DNA from: Pseudoduganella albidiflava
Lineage (GTDB): Bacteria; Pseudomonadota; Gammaproteobacteria; Burkholderiales; Burkholderiaceae_D
DNA length: 64,000 nucleotides
Direction: 5' to 3'
NCBI RefSeq assembly: GCF_004322755.1
Contig: NZ_CP036401.1
Span: forward strand, 4,836,001-4,900,000
The position numbers and the translations under genes are program-made. Positions 39,514-50,900 of the stretch are shown here, piece by piece; position 1 is the first letter of the stretch, and each line of letters begins with the position of its first letter. Below the pieces are notes generated by a model. That model had not been told where the DNA came from. It searched no databases and saw only the letters and a list, made by a program, of their open reading frames with translations.

Positions 39514-41769
39514 CTAGGCTTTCTTCAGCGCCGTGGCCACCGGCAGTTTCCGGATGCGCTGACCCGTGGCGGCGAAGATCGCGTTGCACAGCGCCGGCGC
39601 GATCCCCGAGGTCCCCGGTTCGCCGATGCCGCCCGGTTCATCCTTGCTGGCGACGATGTGCACTTCCACCTTCGGCGCCTCGTTCATCCGCATCATCCGG
39701 TAATCGCCGAAATTGGTCTGCACCACGCGGCCGGCCTCCAGCGTGATCTCGCCCCACAGCGCGGCGGTCAGCCCGAACACGATGCCGCCTTCCATCTGCG
39801 CCACGATGCCGTCCGGGTTGACCGGCTGGCCGCAATCGAGCGCGCAGACCACGCGATGCACGATCACGTCGCCTTCCGGTCCCACCGATACCTCGGCGAT
39901 CTGCGCCATGTAGCTGCCGAACGCGAACTGCACCGAGATGCCGCGGCCCACCTTGCGGCCCGCCACGGCCTTCATCGGCTTGCCCCAGCCCGCCTTCAGC
40001 GCCGCCAGGTTCAGCACGCCCAGCAGGCGCGGCGACTTGTCGAGCAGCGCGCGGCGGTACGCCACCGGATCCTGCTTCGCGGCGTGCGCCAGTTCGTCGA
40101 TGAAGCTCTCGACGACGAACACGTTGTGGGTCGGCCCCACGCCGCGCCAGAACGCGGTCGGGATCGGCGGCTCATGGCGCAGGTATTCCACGCGCAGCGC
40201 CGGGATCGTGTACTGCAGGTCGGCCGCGCCCTCGACGGCGTCCGGGTCGATGCCGTTCTTCACCGCCGGCGGCGCGAAGCGCGCCATGATCGACGAACCC
40301 GTGACGCGATGGAACCACGCTTGCGGCATGCCCTTGTCGTCCAGTTTCGCGGCCAGGCGGTCGACGTAGTACGGCCGGTACATGTCGTGCTGGATATCCT
40401 CCTCGCGGGTCCAGACGAACTTCACGGGCCCCGGCCTGGCCTGCGCCCTGGCGAACGCCACCGCCTGCGTCACGTAGTCGACCTCGAGCCGGCGGCCGAA
40501 GCCGCCGCCCAGGTAGAAGTTATGCACCTTCACTTTTTCCAGCGGCAGGCCGGTCAGCTTGGCGGCGGCGCCCTGCGCCAGGCTGGGCACCTGGGTGCCG
40601 CAGTACAGGTCGCAGCCATCGGCGCGCAGGTCGACCGCGCAGTTCATCGGTTCCATCGTCGCATGGGCGAGGAACGGCGCTTCGTAGATCGCCTCGATCT
40701 TGCGGCCGTCCTTGGCATCGCCGTCCAGTTCCTTCAGCGCGTTGCCTTCGTCGGTCGCCACGGCGCCGCCGGCCTTGGATTTTTCCATCATGTCGGCCAC
40801 GATGCCCGCCGTGGTCACGCCGGCGTTGCCACCGAAATCCCATTGCGGCGCGAGCGCGGCCAGGCCCTGCTTCGCGGCCCACATATTGGTGGCCACGACC
40901 GCCACCGCATTGCCGATCTTGAGCACTTCGCGCACGCCCGGCACGGCCAGCGCCTTCGGGTCGTTCGACGCGATCAGCTTGCCGCCGATCACCGGGCAGG
41001 CGGACACGGCGGCGATGCCCATGTTCGGCAGCTTCACGTCGATGCCGAACTGCGCGCTGCCATCGACCTTCGGCGGCGAATCGAGCCGCGCATGCTTCTT
41101 GCCGATCAGCGTGTAGGCGCCCGGATCCTTCAGCGTCACCGTCTTGGGCGGCTCCAGCTTCGCGGCGGCATCGACCAGTTCGCCGTAATGCAGCGTCTTG
41201 CCGGCCCCGTTCGTGACGGCGCCATTGGCCACCCGCAGCGTATCCGGTGCCACGTTCCACGTCTGCGCGGCGGCCTGCACCAGCACCGCGCGGGCGGCGG
41301 CGCCCGCTTCGCGCAGCGGCTTCCACGCGCCGCGGATCGACGTCGAGCCGCCCGTCACCTGTCCGCCCAGCAGCGGATCGCTGTACAGGTTGTTGTCGGC
41401 GGGCGCATGTTCGAGCTTCACCTTCGCCAGGTCCACGCCCAGTTCCTCGGCGATCAGCATGGGGATCGACGTATAGGTACCCTGCCCCATTTCCACCTTG
41501 TGCATGATCAGCGTGACGAGGCCCTCGCGGTCGATGCGGATGAAGGCGTTCGGCGCCAGCCCCGCTGCTTCCGACACCTTGGTGGCGGCATGGCCTACCG
41601 CTTTTTCCGGCGGTGCTTCCTGGCGGTCGCTCTCCTTGCGATTGCAACCGGGCAGCACGAAGCCGACCAGCAAGCCGCCGCCGGCGGCGGCGCCCACGCG
41701 CAGGAAGCGGCGGCGGCCCCGGGCGCGCTCGTCCAGCTGTTGGTTGACTGTTTCAAGCATGTTTCCCAT
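39514..41769 (-). CDS. Molybdenum hydroxylase large subunit (isoquinoline 1-oxidoreductase beta/aldehyde dehydrogenase type), Tat-exported
   Basis: A 751-residue molybdopterin-binding subunit. The N-terminus carries a twin-arginine signal (RRRFLRVGAAAGGG) ending in a lipobox-like VLPGC, so it is probably periplasmic and perhaps lipid-anchored. HKVEMGQGTYTSIPMLIAEELG, FYLGGGFGRRLEVD and the catalytic-Glu motif GIGEPGTSG match IorB-like xanthine-oxidase-family enzymes, which hydroxylate N-heterocycles or oxidise aldehydes. The ATG at 41769 has GAAGGGG about 6 nt upstream; one at 41784 overlaps the small-subunit stop (ATGA) and is an alternative. Its convergent neighbour is the hybrid kinase gene. 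Confidence 0.88.
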   Translation of the reverse strand: MGNMLETVNQQLDERARGRRRFLRVGAAAGGGLLVGFVLPGCNRKESDRQEAPPEKAVGHAATKVSEAAGLAPNAFIRIDREGLVTLIMHKVEMGQGTYTSIPMLIAEELGVDLAKVKLEHAPADNNLYSDPLLGGQVTGGSTSIRGAWKPLREAGAAARAVLVQAAAQTWNVAPDTLRVANGAVTNGAGKTLHYGELVDAAAKLEPPKTVTLKDPGAYTLIGKKHARLDSPPKVDGSAQFGIDVKLPNMGIAAVSACPVIGGKLIASNDPKALAVPGVREVLKIGNAVAVVATNMWAAKQGLAALAPQWDFGGNAGVTTAGIVADMMEKSKAGGAVATDEGNALKELDGDAKDGRKIEAIYEAPFLAHATMEPMNCAVDLRADGCDLYCGTQVPSLAQGAAAKLTGLPLEKVKVHNFYLGGGFGRRLEVDYVTQAVAFARAQARPGPVKFVWTREEDIQHDMYRPYYVDRLAAKLDDKGMPQAWFHRVTGSSIMARFAPPAVKNGIDPDAVEGAADLQYTIPALRVEYLRHEPPIPTAFWRGVGPTHNVFVVESFIDELAHAAKQDPVAYRRALLDKSPRLLGVLNLAALKAGWGKPMKAVAGRKVGRGISVQFAFGSYMAQIAEVSVGPEGDVIVHRVVCALDCGQPVNPDGIVAQMEGGIVFGLTAALWGEITLEAGRVVQTNFGDYRMMRMNEAPKVEVHIVASKDEPGGIGEPGTSGIAPALCNAIFAATGQRIRKLPVATALKKA

Positions 41770-41780
41770 GGCGCGCCCCT

Positions 41781-42245
41781 TCATTTGACGGTGACCGTGC
41801 CGGCCGCGATCTTGATCGCGGCGCGGATGCGGCCATAGGTGCCGCAGCGGCAGATATTGCCGGACATGGCGTTGTCGATGTCGGCATCGCTCGGCTTCGG
41901 CGTCGCCGCCAGCAGCGCGGTGGCGGCCATCACCTGGCCGGACTGGCAGTAGCCGCACTGCACGACATCGATCTTGCGCCAGGCGTCCTGGACCTTGGCA
42001 CCGACCGGGTCGTTGCCGATCGCCTCGATCGTGACGATCTTCTTGCCCGCGGCCGCCGAGACGGGCGTGACGCACGAACGGATCGCCTGCCCGTCCAGGT
42101 GCACGGTGCAGGCGCCGCACAGCGCCACGCCGCAACCGAACTTGGTGCCGGTCAGGCCGGCCACGTCGCGCAAGGCCCACAGGATGGGCATGTCGTCCGG
42201 CACGTCGAGCGCTGTGTCGGTGCCGTTGATGTTGAGGGTGGGCAT
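41781..42245 (-). CDS. (2Fe-2S)-binding small subunit of molybdenum hydroxylase
   Basis: A 154-residue electron-transfer subunit with two iron-sulfur clusters. The plant-type ferredoxin cluster uses [10 protein letters not shown] and a later RSC; the second uses CGYCQSGQ and CRCGTY. It has no signal peptide, so it is likely co-exported with the Tat-signal-bearing large subunit encoded directly downstream. No cytochrome or MoCo-insertion (XdhC-like) gene is adjacent. Confidence 0.93.
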   Translation of the reverse strand: MPTLNINGTDTALDVPDDMPILWALRDVAGLTGTKFGCGVALCGACTVHLDGQAIRSCVTPVSAAAGKKIVTIEAIGNDPVGAKVQDAWRKIDVVQCGYCQSGQVMAATALLAATPKPSDADIDNAMSGNICRCGTYGRIRAAIKIAAGTVTVK

Positions 42246-42362
42246 GCGGGCTCCTTCTTGATGTTAATGGTACAAACGTGAAACTATAGGGCAACGGGCG
42301 CTGCCATGTCGCCCCGATGATAGACTTGACTGCTCGCTCCGCCAATTAAACTTCCGTATGAG

Positions 42363-44150
42363 ATGACCGACCGCCGCCGCTTCCTGATCAATGCCCCGCT
42401 CGGCCTGCTGGCCGCCACCACCACCGCCACGGCCGCCGCGGCCGAGCCGCCGGCCGCCACCCCCGGAGCGCCGCCCACGTTCGGCGCACTGCCGCCGGCC
42501 GGGCCGCAAGTGACCCCTGCCACCTTCGCGGAAGCGGAAAAGCTGCTCCAGGTGACACTCACGCCGGCCCAGCGCCAGATGGCCGCGCAGGCCTGGCCCA
42601 CCACGCTGGCCGGCCTGACGGCGCGCCGCGCCGGCCCGAAGAAGCTCGCCATCGACGACAGCGTGGCACCGATGTCACGGTTCGATCCGCTGCTGCCCGG
42701 CATGAAGGCGGGTCCGGCACGCGCCCGCTTCGTGCGCGGCTACGCCGATGCCGGCGCGCTGCCGGCCAGCGATGCCGACATCGCCTACGCCAGCGTGGCC
42801 CAGCTGTCGCGCTGGATCGAAGCCGGCAAGCTGACGTCCGAGCGGCTCACGCAGATCTACCTGGCGCGCTGCCGCCAGTTCGATCCGCGGCTGCGCTCGA
42901 TCATCACGCTGCTGCCGGAGCAGGCGCTGGAACAGGCGCGCGCGGCCGACCGCGAGATCGCCGCCGGGCGCTACCGCGGGCCGCTGCACGGCATTCCCTA
43001 TGGCGTGAAGGACTTGCTGGACACGGCCGGCATCGCCACCACCTGGGGTGCCGAACCGCTCAGGGAACGCACGCCGGTGACCGACGCCACCGTCATCACG
43101 CGCCTGCGCGAAGCGGGCGCGGTGCTGCTGGCCAAGCTGTCGCTGGGCGCGCTGGCGATGAACGACATCTGGTTCGGCGGCCAGACCATGAATCCGTGGC
43201 TGCCCGAGGAAGGCGCTTCCGGCTCCAGCGCCGGCCCCGGCGCGGCCATGGCGGCGGCGCTGGTGGCCTTCACCATCGGCAGCGAAACGGGCGGCTCGAT
43301 CGTCAGCCCCAGCACGCGCTGCGGCGTGACCGGCTTGCGCCCCACGTTCGGCCGCGTGCCGCGCACGGGCGCGATGACGCTGTGCTGGTCGCTCGACAAG
43401 CTGGGCCCGATGACACGCTCGGTGGAAGATGCGATGCTGGTGCTGCAGGCGATCAGCGGCCCGGATGCCGGCGACATTGCCAGCGTGCCGGCCAGGCTCG
43501 ATTTCGATCCCGCCGCACCGGTGCGTGGCCTGCGCGTGGGCTACCTGCCCGAATGGATGAAGGAAGGCACCGAGATCGACCGGGCCGCGCTGGAACTGGC
43601 GAAGAAGGCCGGCATGAAGCCGGTGCCGGTGGCCCTGCCGGACTGGCCCTACGGTTCGCTGAACACCATCCTGTTCGCGGAAGCGGCCGCCGCGTTCGAG
43701 GAATGGACCTTCTCCGGCAAGATGGAGCTGCTGTCCCAGCAGACGCCTGACGCCTGGCCGAACCTGCTGCGCGAGGCGCGTTTCGTGTCGGCCGTCGATT
43801 TCGTGCAGGCCGACCGCATGCGCCGCATGGTCGCGGAGCATATGGCCAAGGTGTTCGCGCAGATCGACGTGCTGCTGGTGCCGTCGCTGCGCGATGAAAT
43901 GCTGACGATCTCGAACCACACCGGCCATCCGTCGCTGACCCTGCGCACCGGCTTCGTGCAGGTGAGCGAGGCGCGCAGCGACTGGGCGCCCCACCCTTCG
44001 CGCCCGGTACCGAAGTTCGCGCCGCCGCGGCGCGTGCCGCATGGCGTGACGCTGATCGGCCGGCTGTTCGACGAAGGCACGCTGGCCCGTGCCGGCATGG
44101 CCCTCGAACGGCTTTCCGGCGTGGCCGGCGAGCGCCCGCCGGGTTTCTAG
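42363..44150 (+). CDS. Tat-exported amidase-signature family enzyme
   Basis: A 595-residue amidase. The N-terminus MTDRRRFLINAPLGLLAAT is a twin-arginine signal. The Ser-cisSer-Lys triad is visible: Lys in GVKDLLD (K216), GASGSSAGPG (about 284-293) and nucleophile Ser in SETGGSIVSP (S312). About 100 residues between signal and core are family-variable. It hydrolyses amide bonds of unknown substrates in the periplasm. It is divergent from the Tat-exported molybdenum hydroxylase (117 bp apart); co-regulation to degrade an N-containing compound is plausible but not shown. Confidence 0.9.
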   Translation: MTDRRRFLINAPLGLLAATTTATAAAAEPPAATPGAPPTFGALPPAGPQVTPATFAEAEKLLQVTLTPAQRQMAAQAWPTTLAGLTARRAGPKKLAIDDSVAPMSRFDPLLPGMKAGPARARFVRGYADAGALPASDADIAYASVAQLSRWIEAGKLTSERLTQIYLARCRQFDPRLRSIITLLPEQALEQARAADREIAAGRYRGPLHGIPYGVKDLLDTAGIATTWGAEPLRERTPVTDATVITRLREAGAVLLAKLSLGALAMNDIWFGGQTMNPWLPEEGASGSSAGPGAAMAAALVAFTIGSETGGSIVSPSTRCGVTGLRPTFGRVPRTGAMTLCWSLDKLGPMTRSVEDAMLVLQAISGPDAGDIASVPARLDFDPAAPVRGLRVGYLPEWMKEGTEIDRAALELAKKAGMKPVPVALPDWPYGSLNTILFAEAAAAFEEWTFSGKMELLSQQTPDAWPNLLREARFVSAVDFVQADRMRRMVAEHMAKVFAQIDVLLVPSLRDEMLTISNHTGHPSLTLRTGFVQVSEARSDWAPHPSRPVPKFAPPRRVPHGVTLIGRLFDEGTLARAGMALERLSGVAGERPPGF

Positions 44151-44297
44151 GTCCCGGCGCTCGCCAGGATTTTTCGCGCCGTTGCAGGCCCGTTTCGCGG
44201 CCTGCCGGCGGGCTTCCGTCGCAAGCGTCTCGCCTCGGCCGGCGCGGCCGGGCATGCTCTCCTCATCGACCACCGGTCACCACACGAGGAGCAAGCC

Positions 44298-44828
44298 ATG
44301 CTGCAGCAGATCGTCACCCACACCCCGTTCCATATCTGGCTGCTGCTGGGCGTGCTGGTCTGGCGCGGCCTCGCCGCCAGCCGCGACCGCGCGGTGACGC
44401 TGCGCCAGGCGCTGGTCCTGCCTGTCGTGCTGCTGGCGCTGTCGGTACAGGACATGGCCAACCGCTTCGGCTTCGACGGCCTGCCGGCGGCCAGCTGGCT
44501 GGCCGGCACGCTGGCCGCGGCCATGCTGGCGTGGCGCTTCACGGCGCAGGCACCGCGGGTAATCGCACCGGGCGCCACGGCCGCTACCGTCCTGCAGCGC
44601 GGCAGCTGGCTGCCGCTGGCACTGATGCTGGCCACGTTCGCGACGAAATACGCGGTGGCGGCCAGTTGCGCGGTCGCCCCTGCACTGGCCGGAAATACCG
44701 TGTTCGCCACCACCGCCTGCGCCCTGTACGGCATGTTCAACGGCCTGTTCGCCGGCCGCGCGCTGCGCTGCCTGCCATGGCCGTACCGGCGCCACGCCAC
44801 CGCGCTGTCCTGCGCCACTGGCCGATAA
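44298..44828 (+). CDS. Hypothetical multi-pass membrane protein
   Basis: A 176-residue protein with about five to six hydrophobic segments. The opening MLQQIVTHTPFHIWLLLGVLVWRG and the ending GMFNGLFAGRALR resemble a family of small DUF proteins (DUF6622-like) of unknown function. A ribosome-binding site (ACGAGGAG) lies 8 nt before the ATG. A strong terminator follows directly. No functional context. Confidence 0.75.
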   Translation: MLQQIVTHTPFHIWLLLGVLVWRGLAASRDRAVTLRQALVLPVVLLALSVQDMANRFGFDGLPAASWLAGTLAAAMLAWRFTAQAPRVIAPGATAATVLQRGSWLPLALMLATFATKYAVAASCAVAPALAGNTVFATTACALYGMFNGLFAGRALRCLPWPYRRHATALSCATGR

Positions 44829-44830
44829 AC

Positions 44831-44866
44831 AAAAAGCCGCCCGGCTCGTGCCGGGCGGCTTTTTTT
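44831..44866. terminator. Bidirectional Rho-independent terminator
   Basis: AAAAAGCCGCCCGG / CCGGGCGGCTTTTTTT, a 14-bp stem with a 6-nt loop, A-run on one side and T-run on the other. It ends the small membrane protein gene (plus) and the RTX gene (minus), which converge here. Confidence 0.93.
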
Positions 44867-44903
44867 AACGAAGGCTGTGCGATCTTTAACGCAGGCTATG
44901 CGA

Positions 44904-47900
44904 TCAGCCGAAGAACAGGTCGAACTCCACCAGCGACGCATCCTTCACGCCGGTCAGCGTGGCGACCTGGGTCAGTTCGCCGGCCGATACGACAGCGTCG
45001 GCGCCATTCGACATGAATTTATACAGGCCGGTCGTCGTGCCGTTGTCGATCGCGAAGAAGGCCACGTCGCCGTTCGCATAGGACCCGTCGGCGCTGCCGA
45101 TCGCCGCCGCGGCGCTGGCCACGTCGAGCTTCTTGGCGTTTACATCGAACACCACCAGGCTGGCCTCGGCGGAGAAGCCGCCCGTCGATGCCGATTGCAC
45201 GGCGCCGACGGCGCCCAGCTTCAGGCCCGTCACATCGAACCATACGGTATCTTCGCCGGCCTTGTAGTCGGCCACCGTGTCGTTCGAGCCCAGGTCCAGG
45301 CGGAACACGTCGTCGCCGGCACCGCCGGTCAGCGCGTCGTCGCCCTCGCCGCCGGACAGCGTATCGCTGCCGGCACCGCCGGACAGGCGGTCCTTGCCGC
45401 GGCCGCCCGAGATCAGGTTGTCCAGGTCGTTGCCGGTGCCCGAGAAGGCCGCGGTGCTGGTCCCGGTATAGACCAGGTCTTCCACGTTGTCCGCCAGCGT
45501 GTGCGACGAGTACGCTGTCTGGACGATGTCGTACCCTTCGCCGTCCAGTTCGATCACCTTGTCGCCCTTGCTGTCGACGACATAGATATCGTCGCCGATC
45601 CCGCCGGCCAGCACATCGCTGCCGGCGCCGCCGTCGAGCAGGTCGTTGCCGGCGTCGCCATCGAGCTTGTCGTTGCCGGCCATGCCGTACAGGCTGTCGT
45701 CGCCCTCGCCGCCGGACAGCGTGTTGATGCCGGCGTTGCCCGTCAGCGCATTGTCGCCGTCATTGCCGGTGACATGGGTGACCACCGTATTGGCGACGAT
45801 CGCGTTCTCCACGTTGGCCGCCAGCACGTAGGTCTGGCTGGCCTGCACAAAGGCGATGCGCACCGTGTCGGTGCCCTGCTCGGCGTTTTCCACCACGTTG
45901 TCGCCCACGGCATCGACCAGGTAAGTATCGTCGCCGCTCAGGCCGGCCATGGTATCGGCGCCCACCTTGCCATCGAGCGTGTCGTCGCCGCTGGTGCCGG
46001 TGATCGAGTCGCCGCCGGCCGTGGCGGCGCCCACCAGCAGGTCGGCCACCGTCAGCGTGCGGTCGGAGAACACCACCGTTTCCACGCCTTTCAGCACGAT
46101 CTTCACAGTGCCGGACGACAGCAGCGTTTCACTGGCGGTGGCTTCGATGGTGTAGGTGGAACGCAGGCCGTCCAGTACCACGGTATCGTTGCCGTCGCCA
46201 CCATCGAGGGTGTCGTTGCCGCCATTGCCGACCAGCGTGTCATTGCCCGCGCCGCCCGCCAGCTTGTCGTTGCGGATGCCGCCTTCGATCCGGTTGGCCA
46301 GCGCGTTGCCGGTGCCGGTGAACACGGTATTGCCGGTGTAGACCAGCTGTTCGAGCTCGGCTCCCAGCACATACGTGGCGAGCGCCGTGCGCACCGTGTC
46401 ATTGCCCTGGCCGGCCAGCTCCGTCACGCGGTCGCCGGCGATATCGACGATGTACACATCGTCGCCCGCGCCGCCGCTCATCACATCGGTGCCGGCACCG
46501 CCATCGATCATGTCATTGCCCGCGCCGCCATCGAGCTTGTCGTTGCCGGCGCCGCCCAGCAGGCTGTCGTTGCCTTCACCACCGTTCAGCACGTCGTTAC
46601 CGGCGGCACCGTCCAGCGTGTCGTTGCCGTCCTGGCCCGACAGGGTATTGATCCCGGCATTGCCGGTCAGCTTGTTCGCTGCGCCGTTGCCGGTCACGCT
46701 CACGGCCGACTTCGACGTCACCGTGGCGTGCTCGACGTTCTCTGCCAGCACGTACGTGACATTCGCGGCGGCAATCGCGATTTCCACGGTGTCGACGCCG
46801 CCGCTGGCTGCTTCGACGACCTTGTCGTCTACGTTGTCGACCAGGTAGGTATCGTCGCCGGCCAGGCCGGTCATCGTGTCCGCGCCCGCCAGGCCGTTCA
46901 TCACGTCGGCGCCGTCCGTACCTGCCAGTGCGTCGCTCCAGCTGGTCGCGGTGCCAGAGACGATCAGTGCCCCGAAGGCCAGCGTGCCATCGGCGAACGT
47001 GAGGTTCTCGACGTCGCGCGCCAGCACCTTGACCCCGCCGCTGCTCAACTCCAGGGTCCGGTCGGCGGTGCGCGTGATCGTCCACGCGCCGCGCGCGCCA
47101 TCCAGCACGGCGGTATCGTCGCCAGCTCCGCCATCGAGCGTGTCGGCGCCACCGCCGGCCTGCAGCACGTCGTCGCCGTCGGCGCCGACCAGGCTGTCGG
47201 CACCGGTACCGCCGACCAGCGTATCGTCGCCGGCCATCCCGGAAAGCCGGCCGCCGCCATTGCCGTTGACGATCTCGTTGTCGCTGGCATTGCCGGTGAG
47301 CGTTGCCTTCTGGGTACCGGTGTACCGCAGGTCTTCCACGTTCACCGCCAGCGTCAGCACGGCGGACTTGGACAGCACGGTATCGCGCCCGCCGTCCACC
47401 AGTTCGATGACCTTGTCACCCGAGGTGTCGACCGTGTAGGTGTCGTCGCCTGCGCCGCCATCGAGCCGGTCGGCACCGGCGGCACCATCGAGCGTATCGT
47501 CGCCCGCGCCGCCGATCAGCGTATTGGCCGCGGCGTTGCCGGTCAGCTGGTTGGCCAGCCCGTTGCCCGTGAGGTTTACGGCAGCAGTGGACGTGACGAT
47601 CGCATGCTCGACGTTGTCCGCCAGGACGTATGTCGCGCCGCGTACCGTGAGGTTGGCATGCACCGTGTCGACGCCCTGGTCGGCCAGTTCGTTGATCCGG
47701 TCACCCGCCACGTCGATCACGTAGGTATCGTTGCCGGTACCGCCGGCCAGCGTGTCGATGCCGGCGCCGCCGTCGAGCGTGTCATTGCCCGTGCCGCCAT
47801 TGACCTGGTCGGCCTGGGCCGTGCCCGTCAGCTGCTGGCTGACCGGGGACGCACTGACCGTGAGCGTTGCCAGGTCGACCGGCGTGCCGCCGGCAAAGGA

Positions 47901-50900
47901 AAAGCGTTCCACGTTGCTGGCCCTTACCACTTCGCCATCCGGGCCCGTCAGCGTCAGTCCGCTGCCGCTGCTGGCACGGCTGTACTCGCCGATCGCGCGC
48001 GCCAGGTACAGGGTGTCGGTGCCCTCGCCACCATCGACGGTGGCGCTGCCGGTGCCGAGGTACAGCGCATCGTTGCCGATGCCACCGGCCAGCACGTCGC
48101 TGCCGCCATTGCCGCGCAGCGTGTCATTGCCTGCGCCGCCTTCGAGCCGGTCGTTGCCGGCGCTGCCGGTCATGTCGTTGTCCAGCGCGTTGCCGATGCC
48201 GGTGAACGCCGCCGTGCCGGTGCGCACCAGTTTCTCGACGCCGGCGCCGAGCGTGTAGCTGGCCAGCGTGGTGGCAACGGTATCGGTGCCGCCCGCCGCC
48301 GCGGTATTCTCGGTAACGACATCGCCGGCATCGTCGACCACATACTGGTCATTGCCATCGCCGCCCGCGAGCGCGTCGGCGCCGCTGCCGCCATCGAGCG
48401 TGTCGTTGCCGGCGCCACCGTCCAGGGTGTCATTGCCCGCACCGCCGTCCAGCTTGTCATTGCCGCTGCTGCCGGCCAGTGCATTATTGCCCGCATTGCC
48501 CGTACCCACGCGCCCGCCGGTACCGGTAAAGACCAGGTTCTCGACGTTGGCCGCCAGGGTCGCGTCCACGCTGGCGCGCACGGTATCGGTACCGCCGGCA
48601 GCCAGCTCCACGATGGTCACGCCGCTGTTATCGACGAGGAATGTGTCGTCGCCCGCGCCGCCGGCCAGCGTATCGGCGCCACCGCCGCCATGGATCGTAT
48701 CGTTGCCTTCCTTCCCGTCCAGTGCCTGGGCGGTGTCGTTCGCGCCCAGCGCGGTGAAGTACTCGGCGCCATCGTTCCCGGCGGTGCCTTCCAGCGTGCC
48801 CAGCACGACCAGCACGACCGTCTTGCTGGCCTGGCTGGTCTGGCCGAGGGCGTCGATGGCGACGGCGCTGAAGCTGTGCGCGCCGGCCTTCAGGTTGCTC
48901 AGTTCGACGCGCCAGCGGCCCGCCGCGTCCGCCGTCACACGGGCCACCTGCGCGCCCGCATCGAACAGCGTGATCGTCGCGCCGGCGGCACCGGTGCCGG
49001 TGGCCAGCAGGTTGCCGGTGTTGAAACTGCCTTCGTCGATGATCTGCAGGTCGTTCGCCACCGGGCCGGCCAGGGCGGATGCCTGGGTGGTACCCGGCGC
49101 ATTGGCCTCCTGCACCGTGAATTGGGGCGCGGCCGGCGGTTGGCCGGAACTGCTCGACGCGGCAAATTCGGCGGCGCCGTCATGGTCGACCATCTGCTGC
49201 CAGACCAGACTGCCGCCATCGGCCGTGGTCGTGGTCCAGCTGACGATCACGCTGCCGTCGGCCGTTTCGGCCACGGCGGGCGCGCCGACCTGCCCGGTCA
49301 GCTTCACCTGGTTGACTTGCCATGCGGCGCCGGCGGCGGTGCCGTTGGGGTGGTAATGGCGCCCCATCACGGACGCGGTACCATCGGCGGCCACGTTGCT
49401 CCAGACGACGATGAAGCCGCCGTCGCGCAAGCCGGTGGCGGCCGCGTCTTGCTGGAATTCGGCCACCGCTACCGTGACCGGTCCGCCCATCCGTGCGCCG
49501 GCCGCGTCGAAGCGCTGCACCATCACCGCATCGTCCGCCGTGGCGGGATTGCCGTCATCCTGGATCCAGCTGACGACCGTGCCGGCCACTTCCAGCCCGC
49601 CGTTGCCGTACAGCGTGGCAATGCCGATGCTGCCGACGACGCCGCTGGTGGCCAGCTTGACTTCGGCCGCGGTCGCTTCGTTGTCCCAGCGGTACTGCTG
49701 CACCAGGATGCCATCGGCCGCCTGCCAGGCCACCATGTAGCCATTGTCCTGCTCCGCGACCGCACTGTGGGCGGCGGCCACCGACGTGCCGGCGACGAGG
49801 TCGCTGCGCGAGCCGCCATCGGCGTCGAAGCGGCTGATCCGCACATCGCTGCCCCCGCCGGCCGCCGCGGCATGGCCGGTCACGGCGAAGCCGCCGTCGA
49901 TGGTCGCGGTGACTTTCGGCGCCAGCTTGCCGGTGGCGCCGCCCAGCACGATTTCCGCACCGTTCTTGCTGCCATCGGCGCTGAAACGCTGCAGCGCGAT
50001 GTCCGAACCGCTGGCGTAGGTGGCAACCCAGCCGCCGTCGTACAGCGCGGCGATCGCCGGGGCGGCCTGGTCGCCATCGGCCGCGTCGTTGATCCGGGTG
50101 ACGTCGCCGATCGGCAAGCCGTTCGCGTCGAAGTGGCGGAAGAACACGCCGCTGCCGCTGCCATCGGTCGCCTGCCAGGCGATCACATAGGTGCCATCGG
50201 CGAGGGTCGTCACGGACGTTGCCTGCCCGCCCGTGGCCACCAGGCGATCGACGCCAGCCAGGTCGAACGTGCCATCGCTGAATTTCAGGTGGCGGATGCC
50301 GGCCAGCGTATCGCTGCCGTCGCGCCCGGCCTGCAGGTCGCTCACGGTGACCCGGCCATCGGGCAGCGTGACGATCGCGTACTCGGAGCGCTGGCCGGTG
50401 AACACGGCCGTGTCGTCGCCCAGGCCACCGACCAGGTCATCGTTGCCGGCGCCGGCGTGCAGCACGTCGTTGCCGGCACCGCCATCGAGCCGGTTGGCCG
50501 CGGTATCGCCGATCAGCATGTCGGCGAAATCGCTGCCGGTGAGGTTTTCGATACTGCGCAGCGTGTCGGTACCCTCGCCGGTGCTCGACTGGCGGGTGTA
50601 CAGGTTGGCCGTCACGGGGCCCGCCATGCCGGCATAGCTGGCCGTGTCGATTCCCAGGCCACCGTCGAGCGTGTTGTTGCCCGCGCCGCCGGCCAGCACG
50701 TTGTCGGCGCCATCGCCGACGAGATGGTCGTCGAAGGCGGAACCCTGCACGCGCTCGATCGATACGAGCGTGTCCATTTCAAGCAGTTCGTTGCGCCAGT
50801 TGTAGTTTTCCAGCTGGAGCCCGGCGGTGCCGTCGCCCAGGTGCACCGTGACGGCGCCGGACGCCCCGCTGTAGTCGACCAGGTCGCTGCCCGCGCCGCC

